Below, one piece after another: positions 23,538-34,346 of a stretch of DNA of 64,000 nt. The notes under the pieces are model-generated. The model saw only the letters and a program-made list of their open reading frames with translations, did not search any database and was not told the origin of the DNA. A program made the translations under genes and the position numbers. The number at the start of each line of letters is the position of its first letter. Position 1 is the stretch's first letter. The DNA lies in the NCBI RefSeq assembly GCF_051192575.1, contig NZ_JBPJSQ010000009.1, positions 1 through 64,000 of the forward strand. The letters run 5' to 3'. The stretch comes from Aestuariimicrobium soli. Its GTDB lineage: Bacteria > Actinomycetota > Actinomycetes > Propionibacteriales > Propionibacteriaceae.

Positions 23538-24455
23538 TCCGACCTCCGTGCGGGCGGCGGTGACCCGACCACGGGAGCGAGTCGCTCGTCCGCGCCAACG
23601 GCCGACGGGGGCGATCACCAGAGCGATTGCCACCATGATCGCCGTGCCACCCAGCAGCAGGCGCAGGGTGACCGACTCGCCTCCCAGCCCGACGGCGAAC
23701 AGGGCGCCCCACAGCGGCTCGGTGCCCATCACGACGGCGGCCTTGGTGGCCTCGACGTGGGCCTGGGCCCAGACCTGCAGGGCCAGCGGCAGGGCGCCAC
23801 AGATGACGGCCAGGTAGGCGAGCTTCCACCACAGGGCGGCGGTTGAGGGCAGGCTGACGCCATCGGGCACGGCGACGAACGCGGTGGCGACCGCGATGGT
23901 GATCGTCTGCACCAGCGTGAGGCTCATGGCCGTGCGCGGGGTGACCACGCGGCCGATGGCCAGGATGTGCACGGCGTACAGGACGGCGCCCATCAGGGTG
24001 AGCAGCTCACCTTGTCCGATGCCGCTCCCCGCCGAACCCAGCGAGAGGGCGGCCAGGCCCAGGGTCGACATCGCGACCGCCGCCCAGACGTTGCTGGCGG
24101 GGCGCGCGCGGAACATCGCCCAGCCGAGCAGGGGAGTGGCGACGATGTAGAGGCCGGTGAGGAAGCCCGAGACGGAGGCGTCGATGTCGAGCAGCCCCCA
24201 GGTGCTGGCGAGTTGTCCGCTGACGAACAACAGCCCCAGGCCGATCCCCTGCAGCAGGGTGCGCCGCGACATCCGCAGGGCGCGCGGAACGATCAGCAGC
24301 AGGGCGAGGGCGGCGATGGCGAAACGGACGAAGACCAGATCGGTGGCGCCCATGACGGCCAGCAGGTCCTTCATCACCACCAGGGTGGAACCCCACAGAA
24401 CCGCCATCGCGACAAGAGATGCGGGGGCAAGGCGGTTCACATGCAAGTTCTTCAC
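23526..24455 (-). CDS. EamA/DMT-family transporter
   Basis: A 309-residue membrane protein with ten predicted helices in two EamA repeats (MAVLWGSTLVVMKDLL and the second repeat from GELLTLMGAVLYAVHI). Members export amino acids, metabolites or other small molecules; substrate is unknown. GTG at 24455 follows a full sigma-A promoter by 8 bases, so the message is leaderless or nearly so. The tail is Arg-rich and its stop lies inside an inverted repeat. Confidence 0.88.
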   Translation of the reverse strand: MKNLHVNRLAPASLVAMAVLWGSTLVVMKDLLAVMGATDLVFVRFAIAALALLLIVPRALRMSRRTLLQGIGLGLLFVSGQLASTWGLLDIDASVSGFLTGLYIVATPLLGWAMFRARPASNVWAAVAMSTLGLAALSLGSAGSGIGQGELLTLMGAVLYAVHILAIGRVVTPRTAMSLTLVQTITIAVATAFVAVPDGVSLPSTAALWWKLAYLAVICGALPLALQVWAQAHVEATKAAVVMGTEPLWGALFAVGLGGESVTLRLLLGGTAIMVAIALVIAPVGRWRGRATRSRGRVTAARTEVGTIA

Positions 24456-24463
24456 GTGGCCTC

Positions 24464-24492
24464 AGCGTACAGGGAGTGAAATTTGTTCCCAA
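24464..24492 (-). promoter_or_regulatory. sigma-A promoter of the EamA transporter gene
   Basis: On the minus strand TTGGGA (24492-24487) and TACGCT (24469-24464) are separated by exactly 17 bases, 8 bases before the GTG start. The surrounding 24470-24515 is locally AT-rich for this genome. Confidence 0.65.
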
Positions 24493-24544
24493 ATCGGGAC
24501 GCGACGCCATAATGTTGTGTTGGTCACACTCGCGGCCACGCGCG

Positions 24545-24592
24545 AGGTTCATCACGCTGGAGGTTGATCATGCCGGGGGTTGATCATGCTGG
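24545..24592. repeat. three 16 bp tandem repeats
   Basis: AGGTTCATCACGCTGG, AGGTTGATCATGCCGG and GGGTTGATCATGCTGG follow one another exactly (24545, 24561, 24577). Two contain the palindrome TGATCA. They lie between the stop of the kinase gene and the EamA promoter. Confidence 0.8.
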
Positions 24593-24626
24593 GGCTGGTG
24601 GGCGAGGGAGCAGCCGGTGCCGCGGG

Positions 24627-26822
<2,196 letters not shown>

Positions 26823-26980
26823 GGTCACCAATAGCTCCAAACACGGTCGGGGAAGGGAGGCCGTGCAAGCCTGCGGCCCATCGTAGACGACACCCGTGTG
26901 ATTCGTCGGTGCGCACACGCGCGCGTGTCGGGGCGGCCGCCGGTGAAGCACGAAGGCGCCCGCGCGTCGCGGTCGCTGGT

Positions 26981-26986
26981 TAGTCT
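26981..26986 (+). promoter_or_regulatory. -10 box for leaderless thiE-like gene
   Basis: TAGTCT is followed by 6 bases and the GTG at 26993. The 170-base spacer back to the divergent kinase gene contains no other feature I can support. Confidence 0.55.
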
Positions 26987-26992
26987 GAGCGG

Positions 26993-27664
26993 GTGACTGC
27001 CCTGATCTCCATGCGTGACAACCTCCGTTGGTCGAAGCTGCACCTGATCACCGACCTGGGCGCCGGCCGCGGTGTGAGCGGCGACGACCTGCCCCGGTTC
27101 CTCGGCGATCTGTTCGATGCTGGCGTCGACCTCGTGCAGCTGCGCGACCCCGCCCTGGGCGCCAACCGGGCGCTGGTCGAGAAGGTGCACGAGGTCGCCT
27201 TCGAGCGTCGCAAGTTGGTGGTCGTCGGACGAGACGCCGCGGCCGCCGCCGCCCAGCAGGCAGATCTGCTGCATCTGGGCGCCAGCGACGGCGATCTGGG
27301 GCAGGCCCGCCGTCGACTCCACGAGTTCGCCCTGGTGGGGCGCTCGGTGCACACGGTTGCCCAGTTGGAGCATGCCGCCCGGGAGGCCGACTACGCCTAC
27401 GTCGGCCCGGTGTTCGCCGAGGACGGTCCGGTTCCGGGGCTCGAGCTGGTGCGGGCTGCCGCTGCCCGCGGCGACGAGCCCGTGTGGGCGGCCGTGGGGG
27501 GTATCACCCCGGCCAACCTCGAGCAGGTGCTCGACGCGGGTGCTCGCCGGGTGGCCGTGTCGGCGGCCGTTCTCACTGCGCAGGACCCGGTGGCCGCGGC
27601 GGGTGCCCTCGCCGATGCCATACGGGAGCGCGTCGGGTTGGGCGCGGACCTGCCCCAAGGCTGA
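26993..27664 (+). CDS. divergent thiamine-phosphate synthase (ThiE/TenI family)
   Basis: A 223-residue TIM barrel of the ThiE/TenI family. The first strand LHLITDL, the strand LVQLRDP and VGPVFAEDG and AVGGITPANL align with ThiE. However, the usual QLREK is QLRDP (Lys lost), the Asn-Asp of the pyrimidine/Mg site (typically INDR) reads VVGRD, and DGVHLGQ reads DLLHLGASD. It may therefore be a TenI-like or altered-specificity enzyme instead of a true thiamine-phosphate synthase. The start is fixed by the leaderless -10 box. It is divergent from pknL. Confidence 0.75.
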   Translation: MTALISMRDNLRWSKLHLITDLGAGRGVSGDDLPRFLGDLFDAGVDLVQLRDPALGANRALVEKVHEVAFERRKLVVVGRDAAAAAAQQADLLHLGASDGDLGQARRRLHEFALVGRSVHTVAQLEHAAREADYAYVGPVFAEDGPVPGLELVRAAAARGDEPVWAAVGGITPANLEQVLDAGARRVAVSAAVLTAQDPVAAAGALADAIRERVGLGADLPQG

Positions 27665-27782
27665 CACTCTCGCGCTGGCGCCCTCGCCCTGGACGCCCCG
27701 GGCCCGGGCGGGTGGGAGAGACGCGGGTGGAGGGCTCGACGGGTACAGTGGAGTGATCCCCGCAACCCCGTGACAGGTACCC

Positions 27783-28046
27783 GTGACCAATCTCTTCGAG
27801 ATCTTCAATCCCAACGCCGCGCACTGGCGGCGTCAGCGCGACCTCGACAAGGTGGCGGTGGTGCCGAGCCGCAACGGCGCCCAGGGGCCCATGCGGATCG
27901 ACCTCGACAAGGGCACCATCGTGTTGCCGGCGAAGAAGGCCACGGACGAGGTGGACGCATCACCCCAGAAGTCGTCGGACCAGAACCCGGCGGACGCGTC
28001 CCCGGCCGACGAGGCCACCGACGCCGCGGACGAGCCTCAGGACTGA
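27783..28046 (+). CDS. small DUF6191-like protein
   Basis: Eighty-seven residues. The N-terminus FEIFNPNAAHWRRQRDLDKV resembles the short actinobacterial DUF6191 family (FNPG.RH...R); the C-terminal half is an acidic, Ala/Asp/Pro-rich disordered tail. No transmembrane helix. Function unknown. GTG at 27783 was taken as start. Its last 10 bases overlap the 3' end of the convergent polyprenyl synthase gene. Confidence 0.65.
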   Translation: MTNLFEIFNPNAAHWRRQRDLDKVAVVPSRNGAQGPMRIDLDKGTIVLPAKKATDEVDASPQKSSDQNPADASPADEATDAADEPQD

Positions 28047-29149
28047 CGCCGCACACTCGCCTCGGCGAGCGCGGTCAGGGCCTGTCGTCCCTCGTCGGTC
28101 ATCGGGGTGGACGACAGCGCGGCCATCGCCTTCTCGTAGGCGCCCGCGATCGCGCGCTCGGTGGCGGCCAGCGCCCCACTGCCCTCGATGATCGCGCGGG
28201 CGCGGTCGATGTCGTTCGCGGTCAGGCTGGCATCGCCGAGCATGGCGTCGAGTTCGGCACCGTCGGTGGGCGAGGCCAGCGCCAGCGCGTGCGCGACCAG
28301 CACCGTCCGCTTGCCCTCCCGCAGGTCATCGCCGGCCGGCTTGCCAGTGACCTCCTCGTCGCCGAAGACGCCCAGCACGTCATCGCGGTACTGGAAGGCG
28401 TGACCCAGCGGTGAGCCGAACTGGCCCAGTCCCTGCACCAGCTCCTGGCTGCCGCCGCCGAGTGCGGCACCGATCTGGCACGGACGCACCACCGTGTAGC
28501 GCGACGTCTTGAACTCCACCACCCGCTCGGCGAGGGCGACCTCCTGGGCGAGATCGGACGAGTTGCCGGGCTCTACTCCCAGCCTCGCCTGGGCCAGCAC
28601 GTCGAGGTATTGGCCGGCGGTCACCTCGTGGCGCACGGCGTCGAGCAGCGGCTGGGACCGGGTGAGGGCATCGTGGGGCATGCCGGAGGAGGAGAAGAGT
28701 TCCGCCGACCACACCAGCAGCAGGTCGCCCAGCAGGATCGCCCCGGCTCGTCCGAAGGCCTCGGCGCTGCCGCGACCCGTGGCGGCCTGGTGTTCGGCCT
28801 CCAGTTGGCGGTGCGCCGAGGGCACGCCCCGGCGGGTGTCGGAGCCGTCCATCACGTCGTCATGCATCAGCGCCGACACGTGCAACAGGTCGACCGAGGC
28901 GCTGGCCCGCAGCAGGGGCTCGGGGTCGTCCGGTTGCCCACCGGCGGCGACGTGGCTCCAGTAGACGAAGGCGGGGCGCATCCGCTTGCCACCGGAGGTG
29001 AAGGTGGTGGCCAGCTCGCCCAGCCGCGACAGCGGTGCGGCGATCTGCACCAAGTCGGCCGAGCGGCGCTCGATGAACGTGGCGAGGGATTGGTGGATCG
29101 CCTCGCGGAAGTCGTCGCTGAGCGGGGTGCTGGGGTCGAAGGATGCCAC
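28037..29149 (-). CDS. idsA: polyprenyl (geranylgeranyl-type) diphosphate synthase
   Basis: A 370-residue trans-isoprenyl diphosphate synthase that elongates allylic diphosphates with isopentenyl diphosphate. The first Asp-rich motif is LMHDDVMD with GGKRMRP upstream, and the second is QYRDDVLGVFGD followed by GKPAGDDLREGKRT. The second motif ends in GVFGD instead of the usual DLLD, as seen in several actinobacterial IdsA proteins. Chain length cannot be read safely. GTG at 29149 follows TAGGCT by 6 bases (leaderless). It is divergent from metF, as idsA2/Rv2172c are in M. tuberculosis. Confidence 0.9.
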   Translation of the reverse strand: MASFDPSTPLSDDFREAIHQSLATFIERRSADLVQIAAPLSRLGELATTFTSGGKRMRPAFVYWSHVAAGGQPDDPEPLLRASASVDLLHVSALMHDDVMDGSDTRRGVPSAHRQLEAEHQAATGRGSAEAFGRAGAILLGDLLLVWSAELFSSSGMPHDALTRSQPLLDAVRHEVTAGQYLDVLAQARLGVEPGNSSDLAQEVALAERVVEFKTSRYTVVRPCQIGAALGGGSQELVQGLGQFGSPLGHAFQYRDDVLGVFGDEEVTGKPAGDDLREGKRTVLVAHALALASPTDGAELDAMLGDASLTANDIDRARAIIEGSGALAATERAIAGAYEKAMAALSSTPMTDEGRQALTALAEASVRRQS

Positions 29150-29155
29150 CCACTG

Positions 29156-29161
29156 AGCCTA
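29156..29161 (-). promoter_or_regulatory. -10 box for leaderless idsA
   Basis: TAGGCT on the minus strand, 6 bases before the GTG at 29149; no Shine-Dalgarno. Confidence 0.55.
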
Positions 29162-29186
29162 ACCGGTGGCGTCGCGGCCGTCGCTC

Positions 29187-29192
29187 TAGGCT
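29187..29192 (+). promoter_or_regulatory. -10 box for leaderless metF
   Basis: TAGGCT, then exactly 7 bases, then the GTG at 29200. With the idsA box at 29156-29161 it forms a back-to-back pair of leaderless promoters in a 50-base spacer. Confidence 0.55.
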
Positions 29193-29199
29193 GGAAGGC

Positions 29200-30099
29200 G
29201 TGCCCACGCAGGATTCCCGACCGACAATTGCCGAGCGCCTGGCCTCCGCCGAGCGCCCCCTGTTCTCGTTCGAGTTCCGCCCGCCGCGGTCGGAGGAGGA
29301 GTTCGAGACCCTCTGGACCGCGATCGAGCGTCTGGAGCCGATGGATCCCGACTTCGTCTCGGTCACCTACGGCGCCAACGGGTCGCAGCGGGAGCGCACG
29401 CTACGCGCCAGCGAGCAGATCATGCAGCGCACCCAGCTCGAGACCATCGGCCACCTGACCTGTGCCGACCAGTCGGTCGACGAGCTGCGCCGGACAATCC
29501 GGGCCTACGCCGAGGTGGGGGTGACGCACATCCTGGCGATCCGGGGCGACATGCCCGGTGGGCCGACCGTGCCGTGGCAGCGCCACCCCGAGGGGTTGGA
29601 CAACGCCACCGAGCTCGTCCGGCTGATCAAGTCGGAGGGTGATTTCTGCGTGGGGGTGGCGGCCTTCCCCACCCCGCACGCCGACAAGCGGGACCCCGAT
29701 CTCGACGCCCGGCTGCTGGTCGACAAGTGGCAGGCGGGCGCGGAGTTCGCCATCACCCAGTTGTTCTTCGAACCCGACCAGTACTTCGACCTGGTCGACC
29801 GGGTGCGCGCGTTGGGCTGCCCGATCCCGATCATCCCCGGCATCATGCCGGTCGCCACGGTGAAGCAGGTGACCATCTTCGCCGAGTTGTCGGGCGCCCC
29901 GCTGCCCCAGCTGATGATCGACCGGCTCGAGGCCGTCGCCCACGACCCCGAGCAGGTGCGGGTCGTCGGGGCCAGGATCGCCTCGGAGTTGGCGGTCACG
30001 CTGCTGCGTGGGGGAGCACCGGGGCTGCAGTTCTTCACCCAGAACCGCTCCCGGGCGACCATGGAGATCTTCCAGCGGCTGCAGCAGCGCCACTGGTGA
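29200..30099 (+). CDS. metF: methylenetetrahydrofolate reductase
   Basis: A 299-residue FAD-dependent TIM barrel that reduces 5,10-methylene-THF to 5-methyl-THF for methionine synthesis. FSFEFRPPRSEEE has the catalytic Glu, followed by SVTYGANGS, HLTCADQS, LAIRGDMP, FCVGVAAFPTPHAD, DAGAEF-type QAGAEFAITQLFFEPDQYF and PIIPGIMP. It is slightly shorter than E. coli MetF at the N-terminus. GTG at 29200 is preferred from the leaderless -10 box. Confidence 0.94.
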   Translation: MPTQDSRPTIAERLASAERPLFSFEFRPPRSEEEFETLWTAIERLEPMDPDFVSVTYGANGSQRERTLRASEQIMQRTQLETIGHLTCADQSVDELRRTIRAYAEVGVTHILAIRGDMPGGPTVPWQRHPEGLDNATELVRLIKSEGDFCVGVAAFPTPHADKRDPDLDARLLVDKWQAGAEFAITQLFFEPDQYFDLVDRVRALGCPIPIIPGIMPVATVKQVTIFAELSGAPLPQLMIDRLEAVAHDPEQVRVVGARIASELAVTLLRGGAPGLQFFTQNRSRATMEIFQRLQQRHW

Positions 30100-30115
30100 T
30101 GGAACTGGCCGGGTC

Positions 30116-30121
30116 TAGCCT
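30116..30121 (+). promoter_or_regulatory. -10 box for leaderless DUF1707 gene
   Basis: TAGCCT is followed by 6 bases and the ATG at 30128; no Shine-Dalgarno. Confidence 0.55.
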
Positions 30122-30127
30122 TGTCGG

Positions 30128-30765
30128 ATGGATCTGAACACCCGCATCGGCCACGACCAGCGTGACGAGGCCGTGCGTCGACTGCAGGACCATCTGGCCG
30201 AGGGACGCCTGGAGATGGCCGAGTTCGAGGAGCGCATGGGGCGTGCTCTGACGGCCCGCACGATCGGCGAGCTGATCGACATCTTCGACGACCTGCCCGA
30301 CGAGGACTGGATGATCTCCTCGGATGAGCCGTCGCGCGCGCTGGCAGTCGACGGCCCCACGGCCGACCGCCCCCCTGCTGGCCGACCCGCTGACGAGGCG
30401 GCAAACGGGGAGCTCGTCACCGTGCGGGTGGGTCCGCCCGGAAACCCGGTGACGTGGGCGCTCTGGTTGGTGCCCGCCGCGGTCGCCGCCTGTTGGGTCA
30501 CCGGCATCGACCTGTGGCCGGCTATCGCCGTGGCCGTGCTGGTGGCCGTCATCACCCTGGCCGGGCGGGCCCGCAGCCGCCGTGACCAGGGGCGGTCCAT
30601 CACCTACCGCAAGGGCGACCTCGACAGCGAGGTGCGGGCCTGCTGGCCGCGGGACGAAAGGGCGTGGCCGTCAAGCGGTACCGGGAGGTGACCGGCGTCC
30701 GGCTGAAGCAGGCCTACCGGGCCGTCGAACGGATCGAACGCAGCCTCCCCAGCCTTCCCAGCTGA
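30128..30765 (+). CDS. DUF1707 membrane protein with L7/L12-like tail; apparent frameshift
   Basis: The N-terminal 60 residues are a DUF1707 domain (GHDQRDEAVRRLQDHLAEGRL, EFEERMGRAL, DDLPDED). Two transmembrane helices follow near residues 110-150 and then a basic loop. The opening frame ends at 30691 with an odd tail (CWPRDERAWPSSGTGR). In the next frame the sequence continues as GLLAAGRKGVAVKRYREVTG then VRLKQAYRAVERIER to a stop at 30763-30765. This is the helix-turn-helix pattern of the ribosomal L7/L12 C-terminal domain. A single missing base near 30636 (GGGCC-TGC) would restore one protein of about 212 residues. I annotate the restored extent. Role unknown; DUF1707 is common in actinobacterial membrane proteins. 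Confidence 0.65.
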
Positions 30766-30801
30766 ACCCTCTTGAACCAGCTGAGCAGGCTGCGGCCCTG
30801 C

Positions 30802-33027
30802 TCAGGCCAGCGACCTCCGCCAGGCGGCGTCGGCGCTCAGGTCGAGCGTGACCAGCCGCTGGGTCGGGCGGGTCAGGGCCACGTAGAGCACCCGCACCCC
30901 GCCGGGCATCTCGGCGACGATGTCGTCGGGCGAGACCACCACCACGGCGTCGTACTCCAAACCCTTGGCCTGCAGGGGCGTGATCACCCGCACCCGATCG
31001 GGGTGGGTGTCGGCCAGCGCGGCCCGCACCCGTTCCAGCAGCGACGGCGGGGCGATCACGCCGATCGTCCCGGTCACCAGTCCCGCCTGCTGGTCGACCA
31101 GCCGGCGCAGGGCGTCGTCCACCTCGTCCGGGCTGGTGGTCTGCAGGTCGGGAGCGAACCCGGTGCGCCGCACGGCGTCGGGCAGGTCGGCGTCGGGCTG
31201 CACGGCCGTGATCACGCGGGCGGCGAGGTCGAAGACCTCGGCGGGTGAGCGGTAGTTGGTCGACAGCCGGAACTGGCGGTGCGGCGCGCGGCCGACGAGG
31301 TCGGTCATCGCCCGGGCGCTCTCCTCGGGCCGCGGGAACGAGCTCTGGGCGGGGTCGCCCACGATCGTCCAACTGGCCTGCGGGCCGCGGCGGCGCAGCA
31401 TGCGCCACTGCATCGGGGTGATGTCCTGCGCCTCGTCGACGAGCACGTGGGCGAACGTCTCCTGGGGGTCCTCGTCGTCGTCGGCGTGGCCACGCTGCTC
31501 GGCCATCCGTTCCATGGTGGTGACGAGTTCCTCGACGTCGGCGCCGCCCTCGAAGACGACGGAGCGGTCGTCCTCGACCTCGATCGGCGGCAGGCCCACG
31601 ATGGCGACGAGTTCGTCGAGCAGGGCGATGTCGGCGATCGTCCAGGCGCGTCGGCTCTCGGAGTCCGCGGCCAGGTGCGGCGCGAACGAGGCCAGCAGCA
31701 GCCGGCGCTCGTCCGCGGTGAGGGTGGTCGCGACCCGGTCGAGCGTGGACTCGTCACCCAGACGGGCGAGCAGGTCGCTGGGGTCGACGGCCGGCCACCA
31801 GGCGTACATGAACATGGTCCAGGCGGCCTGGGAGGTGACCGCGTCGTCGAACTCGTCGCGGGTCAGCTCGTCGTCGTTGGTGAACATGCCCCACAGGGTG
31901 CCCAGCGCCACCTTCTCGGCATTGTCGCGACCCTGGTTGAGGCGGTGGCCGGCGAGCACCTGCTTGCGCAGCCCCGCGACCCGCTCCGGACGAAGGGTCA
32001 GCACCTCACCCTTCACGCTCACACGCAGCGTCGGCTCGGTCTCACCCGGAGGCAGCTGCGCCAGCGCCTGCAGCACCGGGAGCATGCGGATCGACCCCTT
32101 CAACGTGGCGGTCTCGGCGTCGTCGTTCACGTCGGAGGTGAGGCCGAGCACGTCGGTGGCGAGGGCCCCGACGGCACGCAGGGTGACGGCATCCTCACCC
32201 AGCGACGGGAGCACGCGCTCGATGTAGTTCATGAAGACCCCACTGGGGCCGACCACCAGCACGCCGCCCTTCTCGAGGCGCTTGCGGTGGGTGTAGAGCA
32301 GGTAGGCGGCGCGGTGCAGGGCCACCACGGTCTTGCCGGTTCCGGGGCCTCCCGAGATGACGGTGAACCCCTGGTAGGGGGCGCGGATGGCCTCGTCCTG
32401 CTCGGCCTGGATGGTGGCGACGATGTCGCGCATGGCGTCGCCGCGGGCCCGCTTGAGCGCCGCCATCAGGGCGCCCTCGCCGACCACCACCAGGTCGGAG
32501 TCGGCGGACGAGTCGAGCAGGTCGTCCTCGACGCCGGTGACGGTGGCGCCCTGGCTGCGCAGCACGCGACGGCGGACGACGCCCAGCGGGTCGTTGGGGG
32601 TGGCCCGGTAGAACGGCTCGGCGGCCGGAGCGCGCCAGTCCATCACCAGCGGCTCGTACTCCTCGTCACGGACGCCGATGCGACCGACGTGCCGCACCTC
32701 GCCGTCGGTGAGGTCGAGTCGCCCGAAGACCAGCCCCTCGTGTTCGGCGTCGAGCGTGGCCAACCGGCGGGCGGACTGGTAGGCGAAGGCATCGCGCTCG
32801 AACATGGCGGTGCCGTACTCCTCGCGCATGTAGTCACCGCGGTCACTCTTGAAGGTCTCGCTCCCGGCGCGGGCGACCTGCTTGGCCGAGGCGGTGGCCA
32901 GGTCAAGGGCCCGGTAGACCCGGTCGACGTGTTCCTGTTCGGCGGCGATCTCGCGGCGAACGACGTCGGGATCGGGGGTGGTCGCGGACTGGCGGGGCCG
33001 GTCCTGACTTGCGGGTGATGAGTTCAC
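30802..33027 (-). CDS. HelD/HelR-type RNA polymerase-recycling ATPase (UvrD-like)
   Basis: A 741-residue superfamily 1 helicase-like protein. The N-terminal coiled coil (REIAAEQEHVDRVYRALDLA) and YEPLVMDWRAPAAEPFYRAT mark the HelD family, and Walker A is SGGPGTGKTVVALHRAAYLL near residue 230. DEAQDITPMQWRML (Walker B) and LSTNYRSP with late VMAL-type motifs follow. HelD proteins remove stalled RNA polymerase from DNA, and the HelR subset also displaces rifamycins. GTG at 33027 has GAGGGA 6 bases upstream. It converges on the DUF1707 gene. Confidence 0.9.
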   Translation of the reverse strand: MNSSPASQDRPRQSATTPDPDVVRREIAAEQEHVDRVYRALDLATASAKQVARAGSETFKSDRGDYMREEYGTAMFERDAFAYQSARRLATLDAEHEGLVFGRLDLTDGEVRHVGRIGVRDEEYEPLVMDWRAPAAEPFYRATPNDPLGVVRRRVLRSQGATVTGVEDDLLDSSADSDLVVVGEGALMAALKRARGDAMRDIVATIQAEQDEAIRAPYQGFTVISGGPGTGKTVVALHRAAYLLYTHRKRLEKGGVLVVGPSGVFMNYIERVLPSLGEDAVTLRAVGALATDVLGLTSDVNDDAETATLKGSIRMLPVLQALAQLPPGETEPTLRVSVKGEVLTLRPERVAGLRKQVLAGHRLNQGRDNAEKVALGTLWGMFTNDDELTRDEFDDAVTSQAAWTMFMYAWWPAVDPSDLLARLGDESTLDRVATTLTADERRLLLASFAPHLAADSESRRAWTIADIALLDELVAIVGLPPIEVEDDRSVVFEGGADVEELVTTMERMAEQRGHADDDEDPQETFAHVLVDEAQDITPMQWRMLRRRGPQASWTIVGDPAQSSFPRPEESARAMTDLVGRAPHRQFRLSTNYRSPAEVFDLAARVITAVQPDADLPDAVRRTGFAPDLQTTSPDEVDDALRRLVDQQAGLVTGTIGVIAPPSLLERVRAALADTHPDRVRVITPLQAKGLEYDAVVVVSPDDIVAEMPGGVRVLYVALTRPTQRLVTLDLSADAAWRRSLA

Positions 33028-33062
33028 GAACTTCCCTCACACGGTGAGACTGACGCTCCAGC

Positions 33063-34346
33063 CTACTCGCGTGGGTGGCTCACGTCGGTATTGGGGCCGT
33101 CAGCCGATCGCGGAACGGGGCGCAGCCGCGGTGGGGTGGGGGCGTTGCGGTTCGTCGGACGAATGTCCTCGCCGGTCAGGTGCTCGTGCACCTCGTAGGC
33201 GATCAGCGCTCCGGTCAGCAGCTGGGCCCACGACTCATTTCCGGCGTGGCTGGCGGCGCTGCCCCTCCAGTGGTTCTCGTCGACGCGCAGGGGTGGGCGG
33301 TCGCGCCAGTGCCGGAAGGTGTCGATGGTCCAGCCGCCGGTGGGGGCGGGCGGATTCATGGGGGAGTCCCAGGTGGACGTGACCGCACGTCCTTGCCAGC
33401 GCCACGTGACCACCGGCCCGGACTCATCCATGTGATCGACACACTCCGACACCACTCCCATCGGAAGGTCATTGTCGTCGTCTCGTGACTCGAAGACAGG
33501 GGCCCACACCCGTGGTGCGGGGCCCCACGGCCACCGGGGACGTGGCGGGACAGGAAGCGTCGCATCGACCTCGGCCCGTGCCATCGCTGCGCGGGCCGGA
33601 AGGCCACGGTTGTGGACGCCGAGGGTCCCGGCCCGAGCGACCAGAAGGTCGACGAGGCGACTCAAGGGTTGCACGTGGCGGGTGTCGGTGTCGATCAGAT
33701 GCCACCGCCCGAAGATGCGTTCGACGGACCAGCGGGAGGAGAGCAACGCCGGGGCACGGCTGTCGCCGGTGACTTCAGAGTGCTCGGCACCCGCGCGTAT
33801 GGCCATGCTGTTCCAGAGCATCACCAGCCTGGGATCCCTCAGCTCGGTCGCCAACTCGCCCATGGTCGTGCGCGGAAGGAGATCGCGAAGGTCGGCATTC
33901 GGGTCGAACGGTCGCTCTGTTCCGTGGCGTCTCAGCCCTTGCCACAGGGTGTCGGCGCGATCCAGCAGTCGCGCCCACGACTGGGCCTGGGAACGACCGA
34001 CCAACGGTTCGAGCGCGCGAATCTGCGCGCCCCGGTCGGTGGGCAGGACCACCTCAGTGCCATCGAAGAAGCGATGCGTCGGTGGCGGGGCCTCGACCAG
34101 TTCGAGGTGCGCGGCGTTGAGCACGCCAGCCATGGGTTGGCCGGTCTTGGTGAACAGGTCGCGCCAGGCGGCGGGGAGGGTGGTGATCGGTGGTTCGGCG
34201 CCGGGAGCGGGTTGCCCGGGGGTGTCGACGAGTTCGACGACATGCCCCCAGCGGGCCAGCCGGGCGGCGACCGAGAGCCCGACCAGGCTCGTCCCGTGCA
34301 CCCTGACGTCGGGCTGGGCGGGGCTCCTGGTGGTGATGCTGCTCAT
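33063..34346 (-). CDS. Rossmann-fold oxidoreductase-like protein, degenerate dinucleotide site
   Basis: A 427-residue protein resembling flavin amine oxidase or phytoene desaturase-like proteins. The N-terminus VHGTSLVGLSVAARLARWGH sits where GxGxxG is expected, but the first glycines are replaced, so FAD binding is doubtful. The body is Arg/Trp-rich with patches such as SMAIRAGAEHSEVTGDSRAP. The last 60 residues (GNESWAQLLTGALIAYEVHE) resemble the C-terminal FAD-side helix. ATG at 34346 overlaps the DUF4126 stop by 4 bases (ATGA), so the two are co-translated. Enzymatic role uncertain; a carotenoid or lipid modification is only a guess. Confidence 0.65.
   Translation of the reverse strand: MSSITTRSPAQPDVRVHGTSLVGLSVAARLARWGHVVELVDTPGQPAPGAEPPITTLPAAWRDLFTKTGQPMAGVLNAAHLELVEAPPPTHRFFDGTEVVLPTDRGAQIRALEPLVGRSQAQSWARLLDRADTLWQGLRRHGTERPFDPNADLRDLLPRTTMGELATELRDPRLVMLWNSMAIRAGAEHSEVTGDSRAPALLSSRWSVERIFGRWHLIDTDTRHVQPLSRLVDLLVARAGTLGVHNRGLPARAAMARAEVDATLPVPPRPRWPWGPAPRVWAPVFESRDDDNDLPMGVVSECVDHMDESGPVVTWRWQGRAVTSTWDSPMNPPAPTGGWTIDTFRHWRDRPPLRVDENHWRGSAASHAGNESWAQLLTGALIAYEVHEHLTGEDIRPTNRNAPTPPRLRPVPRSADGPNTDVSHPRE

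Noticed and set aside
26823..26992. A TPP riboswitch before the thiE-like gene
   Set aside because: No CUGAGA-type conserved core, and the -10 box 6 bases before the start leaves no leader.
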